DNA from: Planomonospora parontospora
GTDB lineage: Bacteria > Actinomycetota > Actinomycetes > Streptosporangiales > Streptosporangiaceae
NCBI GenBank assembly: GCA_014647935.1
Contig: BMQD01000005.1
Span: 1-64,000, forward strand
Reading direction: 5' to 3'
Length of the DNA: 64,000 nt
Shown here: one piece after another, positions 17,697 to 26,562 of the stretch
How positions within the stretch are numbered: position 1 is the stretch's first letter
Layout of the letters: every line of letters begins with the position of its first letter
The notes under the pieces: model-generated
What the model was told of the DNA's origin: nothing
What the model saw: only the letters and a program-made list of their open reading frames with translations
Database searches by the model: none
Position numbers and translations under genes: made by a program

Positions 17697-18878
17697 TCAG
17701 AGGCGCGGGCTCCGCAGGGAGAGCGTCATCGCCTCGACGGCCATCTGCGGGTTGACGTTCGCGGCCAGCCGCCGCCGGCACAGCATGATCGCGTCGATCC
17801 TGCGCAGGGTGTCCTCCGGGGAGGAGGAGCGGGCCAGCGTGTCGAGCTCGGCCCGGCGGTCGTCGTTCGCCAGTTCCACAGGCGCGCCGAACTGCACCGC
17901 CAGCACGTCGCGGTAGAGCGCCACCAGGTCGAGCAGAGCCGCGTCGATGACGTCGCGCTTGGTCCGGGTGGCCCGTGACTTCTGCCGGTCCTCCAGGTCC
18001 TTCAGCGCCCCGGCGCCGCCCCGGACGAGCCCCTTGTTGAGCCCCTTGCCGGTGGAGCCCTCGCCGTAGACCTTGCGCAGTTCGGCGGTCTCCGCCTCGT
18101 TGAGGACCGAGGTGACCGCGGCGGCCTCCTCGTCGGCGGTCTTCACCAGCCGCTCGGCCGCCGCCACGCACTCGCCCACCCCGGTCAGCGACGCCGGGAT
18201 GGACAGCACGTCCTCGCGCCGCCTGCGGGCCTCGGCGTCCAGGGCCAGCCTGCGGGCCCGGTCGAGGTGGCCCTGCGCGGCCCTCGCGGCGAAGGCCGCC
18301 GTCTCCGGCGGCACGTTCTCCCGGGTGGCCAGCACGTGGGCGACGGCGGCGGTGGGCGGGGTGACGAGAGTGACCACCCGGCACCGGGACCTGATGGTGA
18401 TCATCATGTCGTCCGGGGAGGGCGCGCAGAGCAGCCAGACCGTCCTCGGCGGCGGCTCCTCGATCGCCTTGAGCAGGGCGTTGGAGGCGCCCTCGGTGGC
18501 CCGGTCGGCGTCCTCGAACAGCACGACGCGCCAGCCGCCCAGCGTGGGGGCGCCGGCCGCGCGGAGGATGAGCCGCCGGGTGTCCTTGACGCCGTACGAG
18601 AGTCCCTGCGGGCGGACGACCTCCAGGTCGGGATGGGAGCCGATCGCCACCTGGTGGCACACGTCGCAGTGACCGCAGCCCTGCTCCGAGCAGAACAGCG
18701 CGGCCGCGAAGGCCCGCGCGGCCTCCTCGCGGCCGGATCCGGGCGGCCCGGTGAACAGCCACGCGTGGGTCATCCCCGATCCGCGGCCCCCCGCCAGGAG
18801 CTCTGCACCGGCCGCGGCGGCCCGGCGGAGCGTCCCGGCCGCCCGCTCCTGGCCCACAAGGTCATCGAAGACTCCCAC
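17697..18878 (-). CDS. holB: DNA polymerase III subunit delta'
   Basis: 393 aa AAA+ clamp-loader subunit. The GTG at 18878 (VGVFDDLVGQERA) matches the usual start of the family; the frame is open further upstream but unlike the family. The P-loop is degenerate (GPPGSGREEAAR, Arg in place of Lys), as is normal for actinobacterial delta'. The zinc module is CSEQGCGHCDVC. The Walker B region reads VVLFEDADRATEGASNALLKAIEEPP and sensor 1 is IRSRC. It loads the beta clamp together with tau/gamma and delta. It lies downstream of the MFS-Tmk gene, as in other actinomycetes. Confidence 0.93.
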   Translation of the reverse strand: MGVFDDLVGQERAAGTLRRAAAAGAELLAGGRGSGMTHAWLFTGPPGSGREEAARAFAAALFCSEQGCGHCDVCHQVAIGSHPDLEVVRPQGLSYGVKDTRRLILRAAGAPTLGGWRVVLFEDADRATEGASNALLKAIEEPPPRTVWLLCAPSPDDMMITIRSRCRVVTLVTPPTAAVAHVLATRENVPPETAAFAARAAQGHLDRARRLALDAEARRRREDVLSIPASLTGVGECVAAAERLVKTADEEAAAVTSVLNEAETAELRKVYGEGSTGKGLNKGLVRGGAGALKDLEDRQKSRATRTKRDVIDAALLDLVALYRDVLAVQFGAPVELANDDRRAELDTLARSSSPEDTLRRIDAIMLCRRRLAANVNPQMAVEAMTLSLRSPRL

Positions 18879-18922
18879 GCCGTCAAACCTACCGCCGGCG
18901 GCACGGGGATCCACCGGGGATC

Positions 18923-18978
18923 GGACCGTGCGAACCGGGCCGTGCACACAGGACCGTGCGAACCGGGCCGTGCGCACA
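18923..18978. repeat. 28-bp tandem duplication
   Basis: Copies at 18923-18950 and 18951-18978 differ at one base. They lie in the 170-bp gap between the Tmk fusion and holB. Confidence 0.88.
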
Positions 18979-19048
18979 GGAGCGGGTGCGCGGCCGTACG
19001 GGCCGGAGCGGAGGGCCGGGCCGTACGGTCCCGGGCGGGCGAACGGGG

Positions 19049-21109
19049 TCAGTCGCGGATGGCCGGCATGGTCCCGGTGACGTCCTCGGCCTCCCTGGGC
19101 ACCGGGTCGGGCAGCACCTCGCGCACCCGGTCCTGGATGAGCCGGGAGATCTCGTCCTGCGCCAGTGTCCCGTCGACCACCAGGTAGCGGCCCGCGTCGG
19201 CGGCGGCCAGGGCGCGGAACTCCCGGCGGACCCGCTCGTGGAACTCCAGCGGCTCGGACTCGATCCGGTCGGCGGCCCCGCCCAGCCGGGTCAGGCCGAC
19301 CGAGGGCGGGGTGTCGATGAGCACGGTCAGGTCGGGCACGAGACCGCCGGTGGCCCAGTCGTTGACCCGCGCCACGTCCTCCGGGTCCAGCGCCCGGCCC
19401 GCCCCCTGGTAGGCCAGCGACGAGTCCACGTAGCGGTCGGAGACCACCATCGCGCCTCGGTGCAGTGCCGGCCGGATGACCTTCTCCACGTGCTCCGCCC
19501 GGTCGGCCGCGTACAGCAGCGCCTCCGAGCGGGCCGACAGTCCCTGGTGCACGGCGTCCAGCAGGATCGCCCGCAACCGCATGCCGACCTTGGTCGACCC
19601 CGGCTCCCGCGTCTGCACCACGTCGAAGCCCTGGTCGCGCAGCCAGATCGCCAGCAGCCGCGACTGCGTGGTCTTCCCCGAGCCCTCACCGCCCTCGAAC
19701 GCGATGAACATCCCCCGCGGCTCCTCGGCGCCCTCCGGCGTGAGCCTCCTGCCGCGCACCGCCGCGAACAGGTCGGCGGCGATCGGGACGCCCCGGCGGT
19801 CGTCCATCTGCCGCAGGGCGAGCAGGCCCACCCCGGCCGCGATCAGCGCGCCCACCACGAGCACCAGGTTGGAGCCGTCGATCCGGTAGACCGGCTCGCC
19901 GCCGACCGAGACCTCGTGCTCGCCGTACAGACCGGCCAGCGCCGGCGCGACCGTGACGACCAGGAGCAAGGTGACCCGGGCGAGCGACTGCAGGAAGGAG
20001 AACGTACGGCCCCGCAGGTGGTCTTCCACCTCCAGCCCGATCATGGTGTAGCCGATGATCCAGGCGATCCCCGCGCACGCGCCGAGCAGCACGGCCAGCA
20101 GGACCACGATGACCAGGTTGTGGATGAGCGCGATCGCGGCCAGGACCAGCCCGGCCGCGACGATCGAGAGCCCGAACAGCCGGCGCCGGGAGAGCCCGCG
20201 CAGCAGCCGGGGGCCGAAGAACATGCCCGACGCCATGCCGGCGAAGACCGCTCCGAACACCACGCCGTAGGCCGCGTCCCCGCCGCCCAGCGCCCCCACG
20301 TAGATCTTGGCCACGCCGACCACCGCGCCGCCGGCGGCGAACGCGCCGATCATGCCGATGACCAGCCCGCGGACCAGCCGATCACCGCCGACGAACCGCC
20401 AGCCCTCGATGATCTGCCGGAGCACCGACGGCGTGGTGACCGCGGTGACGTTCCTCCTGGGGATGTCCCGGAGCGTGAAGATGAGGAACGCCGACGCGAG
20501 GTACGCCAGGGCGTTCACCAGCAGCGCCAGGTGGGTGTCGCGCCCGTCGAGGTACGGCACGAGGGCGCCCAGCGCGTCGCCCGCGACCGACAGCACCGCG
20601 AAGAGGAGCGCGGCGACCGGGGCGGTGCCGTACGTGACCAGCAGGTTGAGCTGGTTGGCCTCCTCCAGCCGCTCCTTGGGCACCAGGTTGGGCACCGTGG
20701 CGTCCTTGGCCGGCACCCAGAAGAGGTTGACGCACTCGACCAGGAAGGTGGCGACGAGCAGCCACTGGTAGCCGGCGTCCGTCAGGGGGATCGAGAGGAC
20801 CAGGGCGAACCGCGCCAGGTCCGCGGCGAACATCGTCAGCCGCCGGTCGAACCGGTCGGCGAACGCGCCCGCGAGCGGCCCCAGCACGATGGCCGGGAGC
20901 ATCTTCACGACGAAGACGCCGCCGATGGCCAGGCTCTGCGTCCGGTAGTCCCCGGCGGTGAGGTTGCCCGCCAGCGCGGTGAGCGCCAGCAGGTTCAGCC
21001 AGTCGCCGAGGCTGCACACCGACATGGCGGTCCACAGCCTGCGGAACGGGGCGTTGGCCAGCACGTGGGGGGGCTTGCGGCGCGCGGTGCTCCGGCCAGG
21101 GGAGGTCAT
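19049..21109 (-). CDS. tmk: MFS transporter fused to thymidylate kinase
   Basis: 686 aa in one frame. Residues about 20-450 form a 12-TM major facilitator module (RLWTAMSVCSLGDWLNLLAL, GPLAGAFADRFDRR, VPAKDATVPNLVPKERLEEANQL, GRTFSFLQSLARVTLL). From M467 a complete dTMP kinase follows: P-loop GGEGSGKTT at 473-481, TREPGSTKVG, DRYVDSSLAYQGAGR and a lid-like region DRIESEPLEFHERV. dTMP kinase makes dTDP for DNA synthesis. The kinase could also be translated separately from M467, but no good Shine-Dalgarno is seen there. This fusion is known in actinobacteria; why a kinase is tethered to a transporter is not understood. Confidence 0.9.
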   Translation of the reverse strand: MTSPGRSTARRKPPHVLANAPFRRLWTAMSVCSLGDWLNLLALTALAGNLTAGDYRTQSLAIGGVFVVKMLPAIVLGPLAGAFADRFDRRLTMFAADLARFALVLSIPLTDAGYQWLLVATFLVECVNLFWVPAKDATVPNLVPKERLEEANQLNLLVTYGTAPVAALLFAVLSVAGDALGALVPYLDGRDTHLALLVNALAYLASAFLIFTLRDIPRRNVTAVTTPSVLRQIIEGWRFVGGDRLVRGLVIGMIGAFAAGGAVVGVAKIYVGALGGGDAAYGVVFGAVFAGMASGMFFGPRLLRGLSRRRLFGLSIVAAGLVLAAIALIHNLVIVVLLAVLLGACAGIAWIIGYTMIGLEVEDHLRGRTFSFLQSLARVTLLLVVTVAPALAGLYGEHEVSVGGEPVYRIDGSNLVLVVGALIAAGVGLLALRQMDDRRGVPIAADLFAAVRGRRLTPEGAEEPRGMFIAFEGGEGSGKTTQSRLLAIWLRDQGFDVVQTREPGSTKVGMRLRAILLDAVHQGLSARSEALLYAADRAEHVEKVIRPALHRGAMVVSDRYVDSSLAYQGAGRALDPEDVARVNDWATGGLVPDLTVLIDTPPSVGLTRLGGAADRIESEPLEFHERVRREFRALAAADAGRYLVVDGTLAQDEISRLIQDRVREVLPDPVPREAEDVTGTMPAIRD

Positions 21110-21263
21110 GACGCCAGGGTATCCGGGTGCCCGCCGGGCAGGGGAAACATGAGCCGGACTGATATACCGGTCCGCGCGTCACATCAGGCCGCTCCACCCG
21201 CCCGGCTGCGCACGGCCTCTCCTCCGGTGAGGCGTCCCGCGAACCGCGCCGGAGCCCTCGCCC

Positions 21264-21308
21264 CTCCGACGCCTCCGATGGCTCCGACGGCTCCGACGGC
21301 TCCGACGG
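21264..21308. repeat. 9-bp tandem repeat, five copies
   Basis: Unit CTCCGACGG (variants CTCCGACGC, CTCCGATGG) repeated from 21264 to 21308. The 225-bp gap 21110-21334 upstream of the MFS-Tmk gene contains no gene. Confidence 0.85.
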
Positions 21309-21334
21309 CTTGAACACCCGACGACTCCGAGGTC

Positions 21335-22825
21335 TCAGGCCCGCAGTTCGAGCAGGGTGATCTCCGGGGGTGCGCCGACCCTGACGGGTGGACCCCAGAA
21401 GCCCGCCCCGCGGGTGACGTAGACCTGCGTGCCGCCGACCTCGCCGAGTCCCGCGACCACCGGCTGCTGCACCGGCACGACCAGGTTGAAGGGGACCATC
21501 TGGCCGCCGTGCGTGTGCCCGGACAGCTGGAGGTCCACGCCGTGCTCCGCCGCCTGTACGGCCTGCACCGGCTGGTGGGCGAGGAGGACGACGGACCGCG
21601 AGCGGTCCCGCCCGCCGAGCGCCCGCTCGAAGTCCGGCCCCTGGGGGGCGGTTCCCGTTCCGCCGGCGCCTGTTCCGCCGGTTCCCGTTCCGCCGGTGCC
21701 GGTGACGTCGTCCACGCCGGCGAGATCGAGGACCGCTCCCCCGTGAGCGATCTCGACGCGCTCGTTGCGCAGTGTGCGGATGCCCAGGCCGCCGAGCTCT
21801 TCGACCCACTCGTCCGGGCCGTTCGCGGTGTAGTACTCGTGGTTCCCGGTGACGAAGTAGGAGCCGTAGCGGGACTCCAGTTTCGCCAGCGGGCGGGCGA
21901 GCCGGCCCAGATCGGCCACCGTGCCGTCGACCAGGTCGCCGACGACCGCGACCACGTCGGCCTGGAGTGAGTTGATCATCCGGACGATGCGCTCGGAGTG
22001 CCCCGTCCCGGTGAGCGGGCCGAGGTGGATGTCGCTGACCACCGCGAACCGCAGCCCGGACAGGCGGGGGTCCAGCCGGGGCAGCGTCACCCTGACGGAC
22101 TCGATCACCGGGTCGCCGAGCGCCGTCCGCACGCCGTACCCGACCGTGGCCAGCGCGCCCACGCCCGCGACGGCGGCGGCCGTGCGCGCGATGAAGAGCC
22201 TGCGGCCGATCGCCTCCGGCTCCCCGCCGCGTGCCGGGGGCTCCGTCCGGCCGGAGGAGCCGTCCCCCACCTCGCGCGACACGGCGGGCTCCCCGACCGT
22301 TTCCTCCTGCTCCGGCACCGGGTGCTCCGCGGCCGGGGACTCCGGTCCGGACACCGGCCGTGCCCGGGACTCCGGATCCGGGGACCCCGGGGCGGGAGCC
22401 GTCTCCGGGTGCGCGCCTGCTCGGACGGGGACCGGCTCACCGGTCAGGGCCGGTTCGGCCGCGCGGGCGCGGCGCCGGTCCGCCATGCGCCGGGCGAGCG
22501 CCGCCTCGGACCTGTGGCGGCTCCGGCGCTCCAGCGCGAACAGGACCAGCGCCCGGGGAATCTCCAGGACCGCCAGGAACACCAGGAGGTAGAACATCAC
22601 CGCGATCCAGAAGAACCCCGGCCAGGCCAGGAAGTGGCCCCACCCGGCGCGGGAGCCGACGAGCGTCACGGGGACGAGCACGCCCAGGCCCAGCAGGACC
22701 CAGGTGAGCACCCGACGGGCCCGGCCGGGAGTCGTGGTCGCCTTCACCAGACGGCGCCAGAGGTAGTAGTGGACCAGAGCCACCACCCCGAAGACCAGCA
22801 CCACGAAACCCATGACCGCCACCAC
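21335..22825 (-). CDS. Membrane-bound metallophosphoesterase (YkuE-like)
   Basis: 496 aa. Three or four N-terminal TMs (residues 1-110) are followed by a Pro/Glu/Ser-rich cytoplasmic linker (120-210) and a further hydrophobic segment (AAAVAGVGALATVGYGV). The calcineurin-like domain comes next: VVSDIHLGPLTGTGH, VVGDLVDG, VTGNHEYY, LLAHQPVQ and LSGHTHGGQMVP, ending GAGFWGPPVRVGAPPEITLLEL. The last motifs are typical of YkuE/UDP-diacylglucosamine-pyrophosphatase-like enzymes acting at the membrane. A GTGGTGTGGTGAGGTGT residue insertion between blocks looks like a repeat expansion. Confidence 0.85.
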   Translation of the reverse strand: MVAVMGFVVLVFGVVALVHYYLWRRLVKATTTPGRARRVLTWVLLGLGVLVPVTLVGSRAGWGHFLAWPGFFWIAVMFYLLVFLAVLEIPRALVLFALERRSRHRSEAALARRMADRRRARAAEPALTGEPVPVRAGAHPETAPAPGSPDPESRARPVSGPESPAAEHPVPEQEETVGEPAVSREVGDGSSGRTEPPARGGEPEAIGRRLFIARTAAAVAGVGALATVGYGVRTALGDPVIESVRVTLPRLDPRLSGLRFAVVSDIHLGPLTGTGHSERIVRMINSLQADVVAVVGDLVDGTVADLGRLARPLAKLESRYGSYFVTGNHEYYTANGPDEWVEELGGLGIRTLRNERVEIAHGGAVLDLAGVDDVTGTGGTGTGGTGAGGTGTAPQGPDFERALGGRDRSRSVVLLAHQPVQAVQAAEHGVDLQLSGHTHGGQMVPFNLVVPVQQPVVAGLGEVGGTQVYVTRGAGFWGPPVRVGAPPEITLLELRA

Positions 22826-22990
22826 TCGCCTCTCGCGCCCGCCCGCCGCACTCGGCGCGCTCTGGCCAGAACGCCCGGAGCGGCGGATGCGTTCCCGCAG
22901 GTCTGAGAGGATTCTCAGGCCCGCGGACCGGAGGTCTCCCTCGGGTCCGCGGGCCGGTCAGGTCAATCCGCGGGCCGGTCGGGTCAGGTC

Positions 22991-23062
22991 GCCGCGGGAA
23001 ACGGCTCCCACGCGGAAGCGCCGCCCGCCGCGGGAAACGGCTCCCACACGGAAGCGCCGCCC
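22991..23062. repeat. 36-bp tandem duplication
   Basis: Copies 22991-23026 and 23027-23062 differ at one base. They lie in the 298-bp gap (22826-23123) between topA and the phosphoesterase, which otherwise shows only GC-rich repeats. Confidence 0.88.
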
Positions 23063-23123
23063 GGCCGGGATCCAGGACCCGGTCCCGGGTCTCAGACCGA
23101 CCCGGGACCCGGCCCGGCGCGGC

Positions 23124-25793
23124 TCAGGTCTTGGCCTTCGCCTTCGCGCGGGTGGGGCGCTTGGGCGCCGGGCCGCGGGCACGGCGGTCGGCCAGGAGCT
23201 CGGCCGCGCGCTCGGTGGTGATCTGCTCGACGTCGTCGTCCTTGCGCAGCGAGGCGTTGGTCTCCCCGTCTGTCACGTACGGACCGAAACGGCCCTCCTT
23301 GACCACGATCGGCTTCTTGGAGACCGGGTCCTCACCCAGCTCGCGCAGCGGCGGCGCCGCGGCGGCACGGCGGCCGCGGGTCTTGGGCTGGGCGAAGATC
23401 TCCTTGGCCTGGTCCAGCGTGACCGTGAACATCTCCTCCTCGGAGGCCAGCGACCGCGAGTCGGTGCCCTTCTTCAGGTAGGGGCCGAACCTGCCGTTCT
23501 GCGCCGTGACCTCCTGACCGTCGATCTCCCCCAGAACCCTGGGCAGCGAGAGCAGCCGCATGGCGTCCTCGAGCGTGACGGTCTCCAGGGACATCGACTT
23601 CAGCAGCGAACCGGTCCGCGGCTTGGGGACGTCGGCCTTCTTCCGCTTCTTCGCCCCCTCGGCCGGCGGCGGCTCCTCGGGCAGGATCTCCGTGACGTAC
23701 GGCCCGTAACGGCCGTCCTTGGCCACGATCATGTTGCCGGTCACCGGATCCCTGCCCAGCTCGCGGTCGCCGGTCGGACGGGAGAACAGCTCCTCGGCCA
23801 CCTCGGCGGTGAGCTCGTCGGGCGCCATGTCCTCCGGGATGTTCACCCGGGCGCCGTCGCGGTCGAGATAGGGGCCGTAGCGGCCCACCCGGATCACGAT
23901 GTCGGTGCCCCGGATCGGGAACGAGCTGATCTCCTTGGCGTCGATCTCGCCGAGGTCGCTGACCAGTTCCTTCAGGCCCTCGTCGCCCTCGGCGCCCGCC
24001 GCGCTCCCGGTGCCGTAGTAGAACCGGCGCAGCTCGGGCACCCGCTCCGCCCGGTCGTTGGCGATGTCGTCGAGGACCTTCTCCATCTCGGCGGTGAAGT
24101 CGTAGTCGACGAGGTGGCCGAAGTGCCGCTCCAGCAGGTTGACCACGGCGAACGCCAGGAAGGACGGCACCAGGGCGGTGCCCTTCTTGAAGACGTAGCC
24201 CCGGTCGAGGATCGTCCCGATGATCGACGCGTAGGTCGACGGTCGGCCGATCTCCCGGTCCTCCAGCTCCTTGATGAGCGAGGCCTCGGTGTAGCGCGCG
24301 GGCGGCTTGGTGGCGTGCCCCAGCGTGGCGAGCTCGCGCGCGGTGAGCCGGTCGCCCTCGGTCAGGTTCGGCAGGCGCTTCTCGGAGTCGTCGCGGTCGG
24401 TGGACGGGTCGTCCGCGCCCTCGACGTAGGCCTTGAGGAAGCCGTGGAAGGTGATCGTCCGGCCCGAGGCGCTGAACTCGACCCGCTCTCCGGAGCTGGA
24501 CGCACCGCCCACCTTGACCGTGACGGACTCGCCGACCGCGTCCTTCATCTGGGAGGCCACGGTCCGCTGCCAGATCAGCTCGTACAGCCGGAACATGTCA
24601 CCGGTCAGGCCGGTCTCGCCCGGCGTGCGGAACTCCTCGCCCGAGGGGCGGATCGCCTCGTGCGCCTCCTGGGCGTTCTTCACCTTGCTGGCGTAGACGC
24701 GCGGCCTGTCCGGGACGTACGCCGCGCCGTACAGCTTGATGGCCTGGCTGCGAGCGGCGGCGACGGCGGTCTCCGACAGCGTGATGCTGTCGGTCCGCAT
24801 GTAGGTGATGAAACCGTTCTCGTAGAGCCGCTGGGCGATCTGCATGGTCAGCTTCGCGGAGAAGCCCAGCTTCCGGCTGGCCTCCTGCTGCAGCGTGGTC
24901 GTCCGGAACGGGGCGTACGGCTTGCGGGTGTACGGCCGGCGCTCGACGGAGCCGACCGTGTAGGAGGTGCCCGCGAGCCGACCGGCGAGGGCCCGGGCGG
25001 CCTCCTCGTCCAGGTGGAGCACGCCGGGGTTCTTCAGCGCGCCGGTGCTCGCGAAGTCGCGGCCCTGGGCGACGCGCCTGCCGTCCACCCCGGTCAGCGT
25101 GGCGGTGAACTCGCGCGGGACCTCGTCGCGGCCGGTGTCGAACAGCGCCTGCAGGTCCCAGTAGCTCGCGCTGGTGAACGCCAGCCGCTCGCGTTCGCGC
25201 TCCACGACCAGCCGGGTCGCCACCGACTGCACGCGGCCGGCGGACAGCCGGGGCTTGACCTTCTTCCACAGGACGGGGCTGACCTCGTAGCCGTAGAGGC
25301 GGTCGAGGATGCGCCGGGTCTCCTGGGCGTCGACCAGCCGCAGGTTCAGCTCGCGCGGGTTGGCCACCGCCTCCTGGATCGCGCGCGGCGTGATCTCGTG
25401 GAACACCATCCGGTGGACCGGGACCTTGGGCTTGAGCACCTCGCGGAGGTGCCAGGCGATCGCCTCGCCCTCGCGGTCCTCGTCGGTGGCGAGGTAGAGT
25501 TCGTCGGCGTCCTTGAGCAGCTGCTTGAGCTTGTTGACCTGGGCCTTCTTGTCGGCGTTGACGACGTAGAGCGGCTCGAACTCATGGTCGACGTTGACGC
25601 CCAGACGGGCCCAGGGCTTGCCCTTGTCCTTCTCGGGGATGTCGTCGGCGCCCTGCGGGAGGTCGCGGATATGGCCGATGCTGGACTCCACGACATAGCC
25701 GCGGCCGAGGTACCCGGCGATGGTCTTCGCCTTGGAAGGCGACTCGACGATCACCAGGCGGGTTCCGCCGGCGTTGCCGTTCTTGGCTGGCAC
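23124..25793 (-). CDS. topA: DNA topoisomerase I
   Basis: 889 aa type IA topoisomerase. The Toprim domain begins LVIVESPSKAKTIAGYLG, with DEDREGEAIAWHL for metal binding. The active-site Tyr is Y331 in FITYMRTDS. SAGRVQSVATRLV and RPSTYASII complete the core. The C-terminus carries four actinobacterial Topo_C repeats (GRYGPYLDRDG, GRYGPYVTE, GRFGPYLKKGTDS, GRFGPYVTDG) in place of zinc fingers, and a Lys/Arg-rich tail (KRPTRAKAKAKT), as in Mycobacterium and Streptomyces TopA. It relaxes negative supercoils and is essential in relatives. Confidence 0.97.
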   Translation of the reverse strand: MPAKNGNAGGTRLVIVESPSKAKTIAGYLGRGYVVESSIGHIRDLPQGADDIPEKDKGKPWARLGVNVDHEFEPLYVVNADKKAQVNKLKQLLKDADELYLATDEDREGEAIAWHLREVLKPKVPVHRMVFHEITPRAIQEAVANPRELNLRLVDAQETRRILDRLYGYEVSPVLWKKVKPRLSAGRVQSVATRLVVERERERLAFTSASYWDLQALFDTGRDEVPREFTATLTGVDGRRVAQGRDFASTGALKNPGVLHLDEEAARALAGRLAGTSYTVGSVERRPYTRKPYAPFRTTTLQQEASRKLGFSAKLTMQIAQRLYENGFITYMRTDSITLSETAVAAARSQAIKLYGAAYVPDRPRVYASKVKNAQEAHEAIRPSGEEFRTPGETGLTGDMFRLYELIWQRTVASQMKDAVGESVTVKVGGASSSGERVEFSASGRTITFHGFLKAYVEGADDPSTDRDDSEKRLPNLTEGDRLTARELATLGHATKPPARYTEASLIKELEDREIGRPSTYASIIGTILDRGYVFKKGTALVPSFLAFAVVNLLERHFGHLVDYDFTAEMEKVLDDIANDRAERVPELRRFYYGTGSAAGAEGDEGLKELVSDLGEIDAKEISSFPIRGTDIVIRVGRYGPYLDRDGARVNIPEDMAPDELTAEVAEELFSRPTGDRELGRDPVTGNMIVAKDGRYGPYVTEILPEEPPPAEGAKKRKKADVPKPRTGSLLKSMSLETVTLEDAMRLLSLPRVLGEIDGQEVTAQNGRFGPYLKKGTDSRSLASEEEMFTVTLDQAKEIFAQPKTRGRRAAAAPPLRELGEDPVSKKPIVVKEGRFGPYVTDGETNASLRKDDDVEQITTERAAELLADRRARGPAPKRPTRAKAKAKT

Positions 25794-25907
25794 GCTGCTT
25801 CCTACCTCGCTGTTCGCATTCGTTCCCCGTTCACTTCCCTCTCGGGCTACCCGATCCTGGTCGGGGGCACTCCCGAGGAAAGCCGCAAGGACGCAGAATA
25901 AAGCCCG

Positions 25908-26138
25908 ATGAGTGCCGACGTCCCCCAGCCCACCTCTCGGAGACTAACCGCTGTGCTCGACTACTCCTACTTGGTTCTTCATCTCCCGCGCGGCACCTCC
26001 AGGAACGCCGCCCGGCAGATCCTCACCGAACACGCAGAATACGGCGGCTGGGAGCTCGACCGTCTGCGACTGTATCCCGACGGCCGCCGGGACGTCCGAC
26101 TGCGCCGGAAGATCATACGTGCGACCCGGACGATGTGA
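25908..26138 (+). CDS. DUF5703 family protein
   Basis: 76 aa. The core YLVLHLPRGTSRNAARQIL, TEHAEYGGWELDRLRLYPDGRR and RRKIIRATRT matches the small actinobacterial DUF5703 family as I know it. The function is unknown. It is basic, with no TM. It is divergent from topA (114-bp gap), as in related genomes. Confidence 0.85.
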   Translation: MSADVPQPTSRRLTAVLDYSYLVLHLPRGTSRNAARQILTEHAEYGGWELDRLRLYPDGRRDVRLRRKIIRATRTM

Positions 26139-26298
26139 CCCCCGCGGGGTCCGTCCGGAACCGGACATCGACCGTCGTCCACGGACGGGCGGTCACCGCC
26201 CAGGGGCGGGCGAAGCGATGTCCACGGACGGCTCCTTCCGCCGGTGAACGGACCGCCGCCGGACGTAACCGGGTGCCGACCGACCGCCCCCGGACATG

Positions 26299-26339
26299 GC
26301 TTTGCCCGTCCCGGGCCACGCCCCCGGAACGGGCAAAGC
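26299..26339. terminator. Hairpin between convergent DUF5703 and chaplin genes
   Basis: 17-bp arms (26299-26315 / 26323-26339) with one mismatch and a 7-bp loop, starting GCTTTGCCCGT. It is the only structured element I see in the 415-bp gene-free stretch 26139-26553, besides the repeat at its right end. Confidence 0.65.
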
Positions 26340-26493
26340 GTCTGTGCTCCCCCGATGGGTCCGGGGGCGCCCCGCGCCGGGCGGTACGGCGAGCGGCCGG
26401 CTGCCGCTCGCCCCGCCCGGCGGGGGCCGGTCTCGGTGGGGCCGGTTCGGCGGGTCTCCGCCTCCCCGGCCCTCGTCTCGCCGGTGCTCTCCT

Positions 26494-26562
26494 GAGCCTG
26501 CCGGAGCCAGGCCTTGAGCCTGCCGCCGGAACCAGGCCTCGAGCCTGCCGGAGCTAGGCCTT
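26494..26562. repeat. Three-copy 22-25-bp tandem repeat reaching into the chaplin stop region
   Basis: Units beginning GAGCCTGCCG at 26494, 26516 and 26541. The last copy covers the chaplin stop codon (26554-26556), so the gene end lies inside the repeat. Confidence 0.8.

Noticed and set aside
18956-21313. 785-codon plus-strand frame
   Set aside because: Antisense of the MFS-Tmk fusion; Gln/Arg/His/Asp-rich shadow without motifs.
22812-25901. 1029-codon plus-strand frame
   Set aside because: Antisense shadow of topA, which has every expected motif.
26139-26553. Several short plus-strand frames downstream of the DUF5703 gene
   Set aside because: Arg/Pro/Gly-rich, overlapping one another, crossing a hairpin and repeats. 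No ribosome sites.
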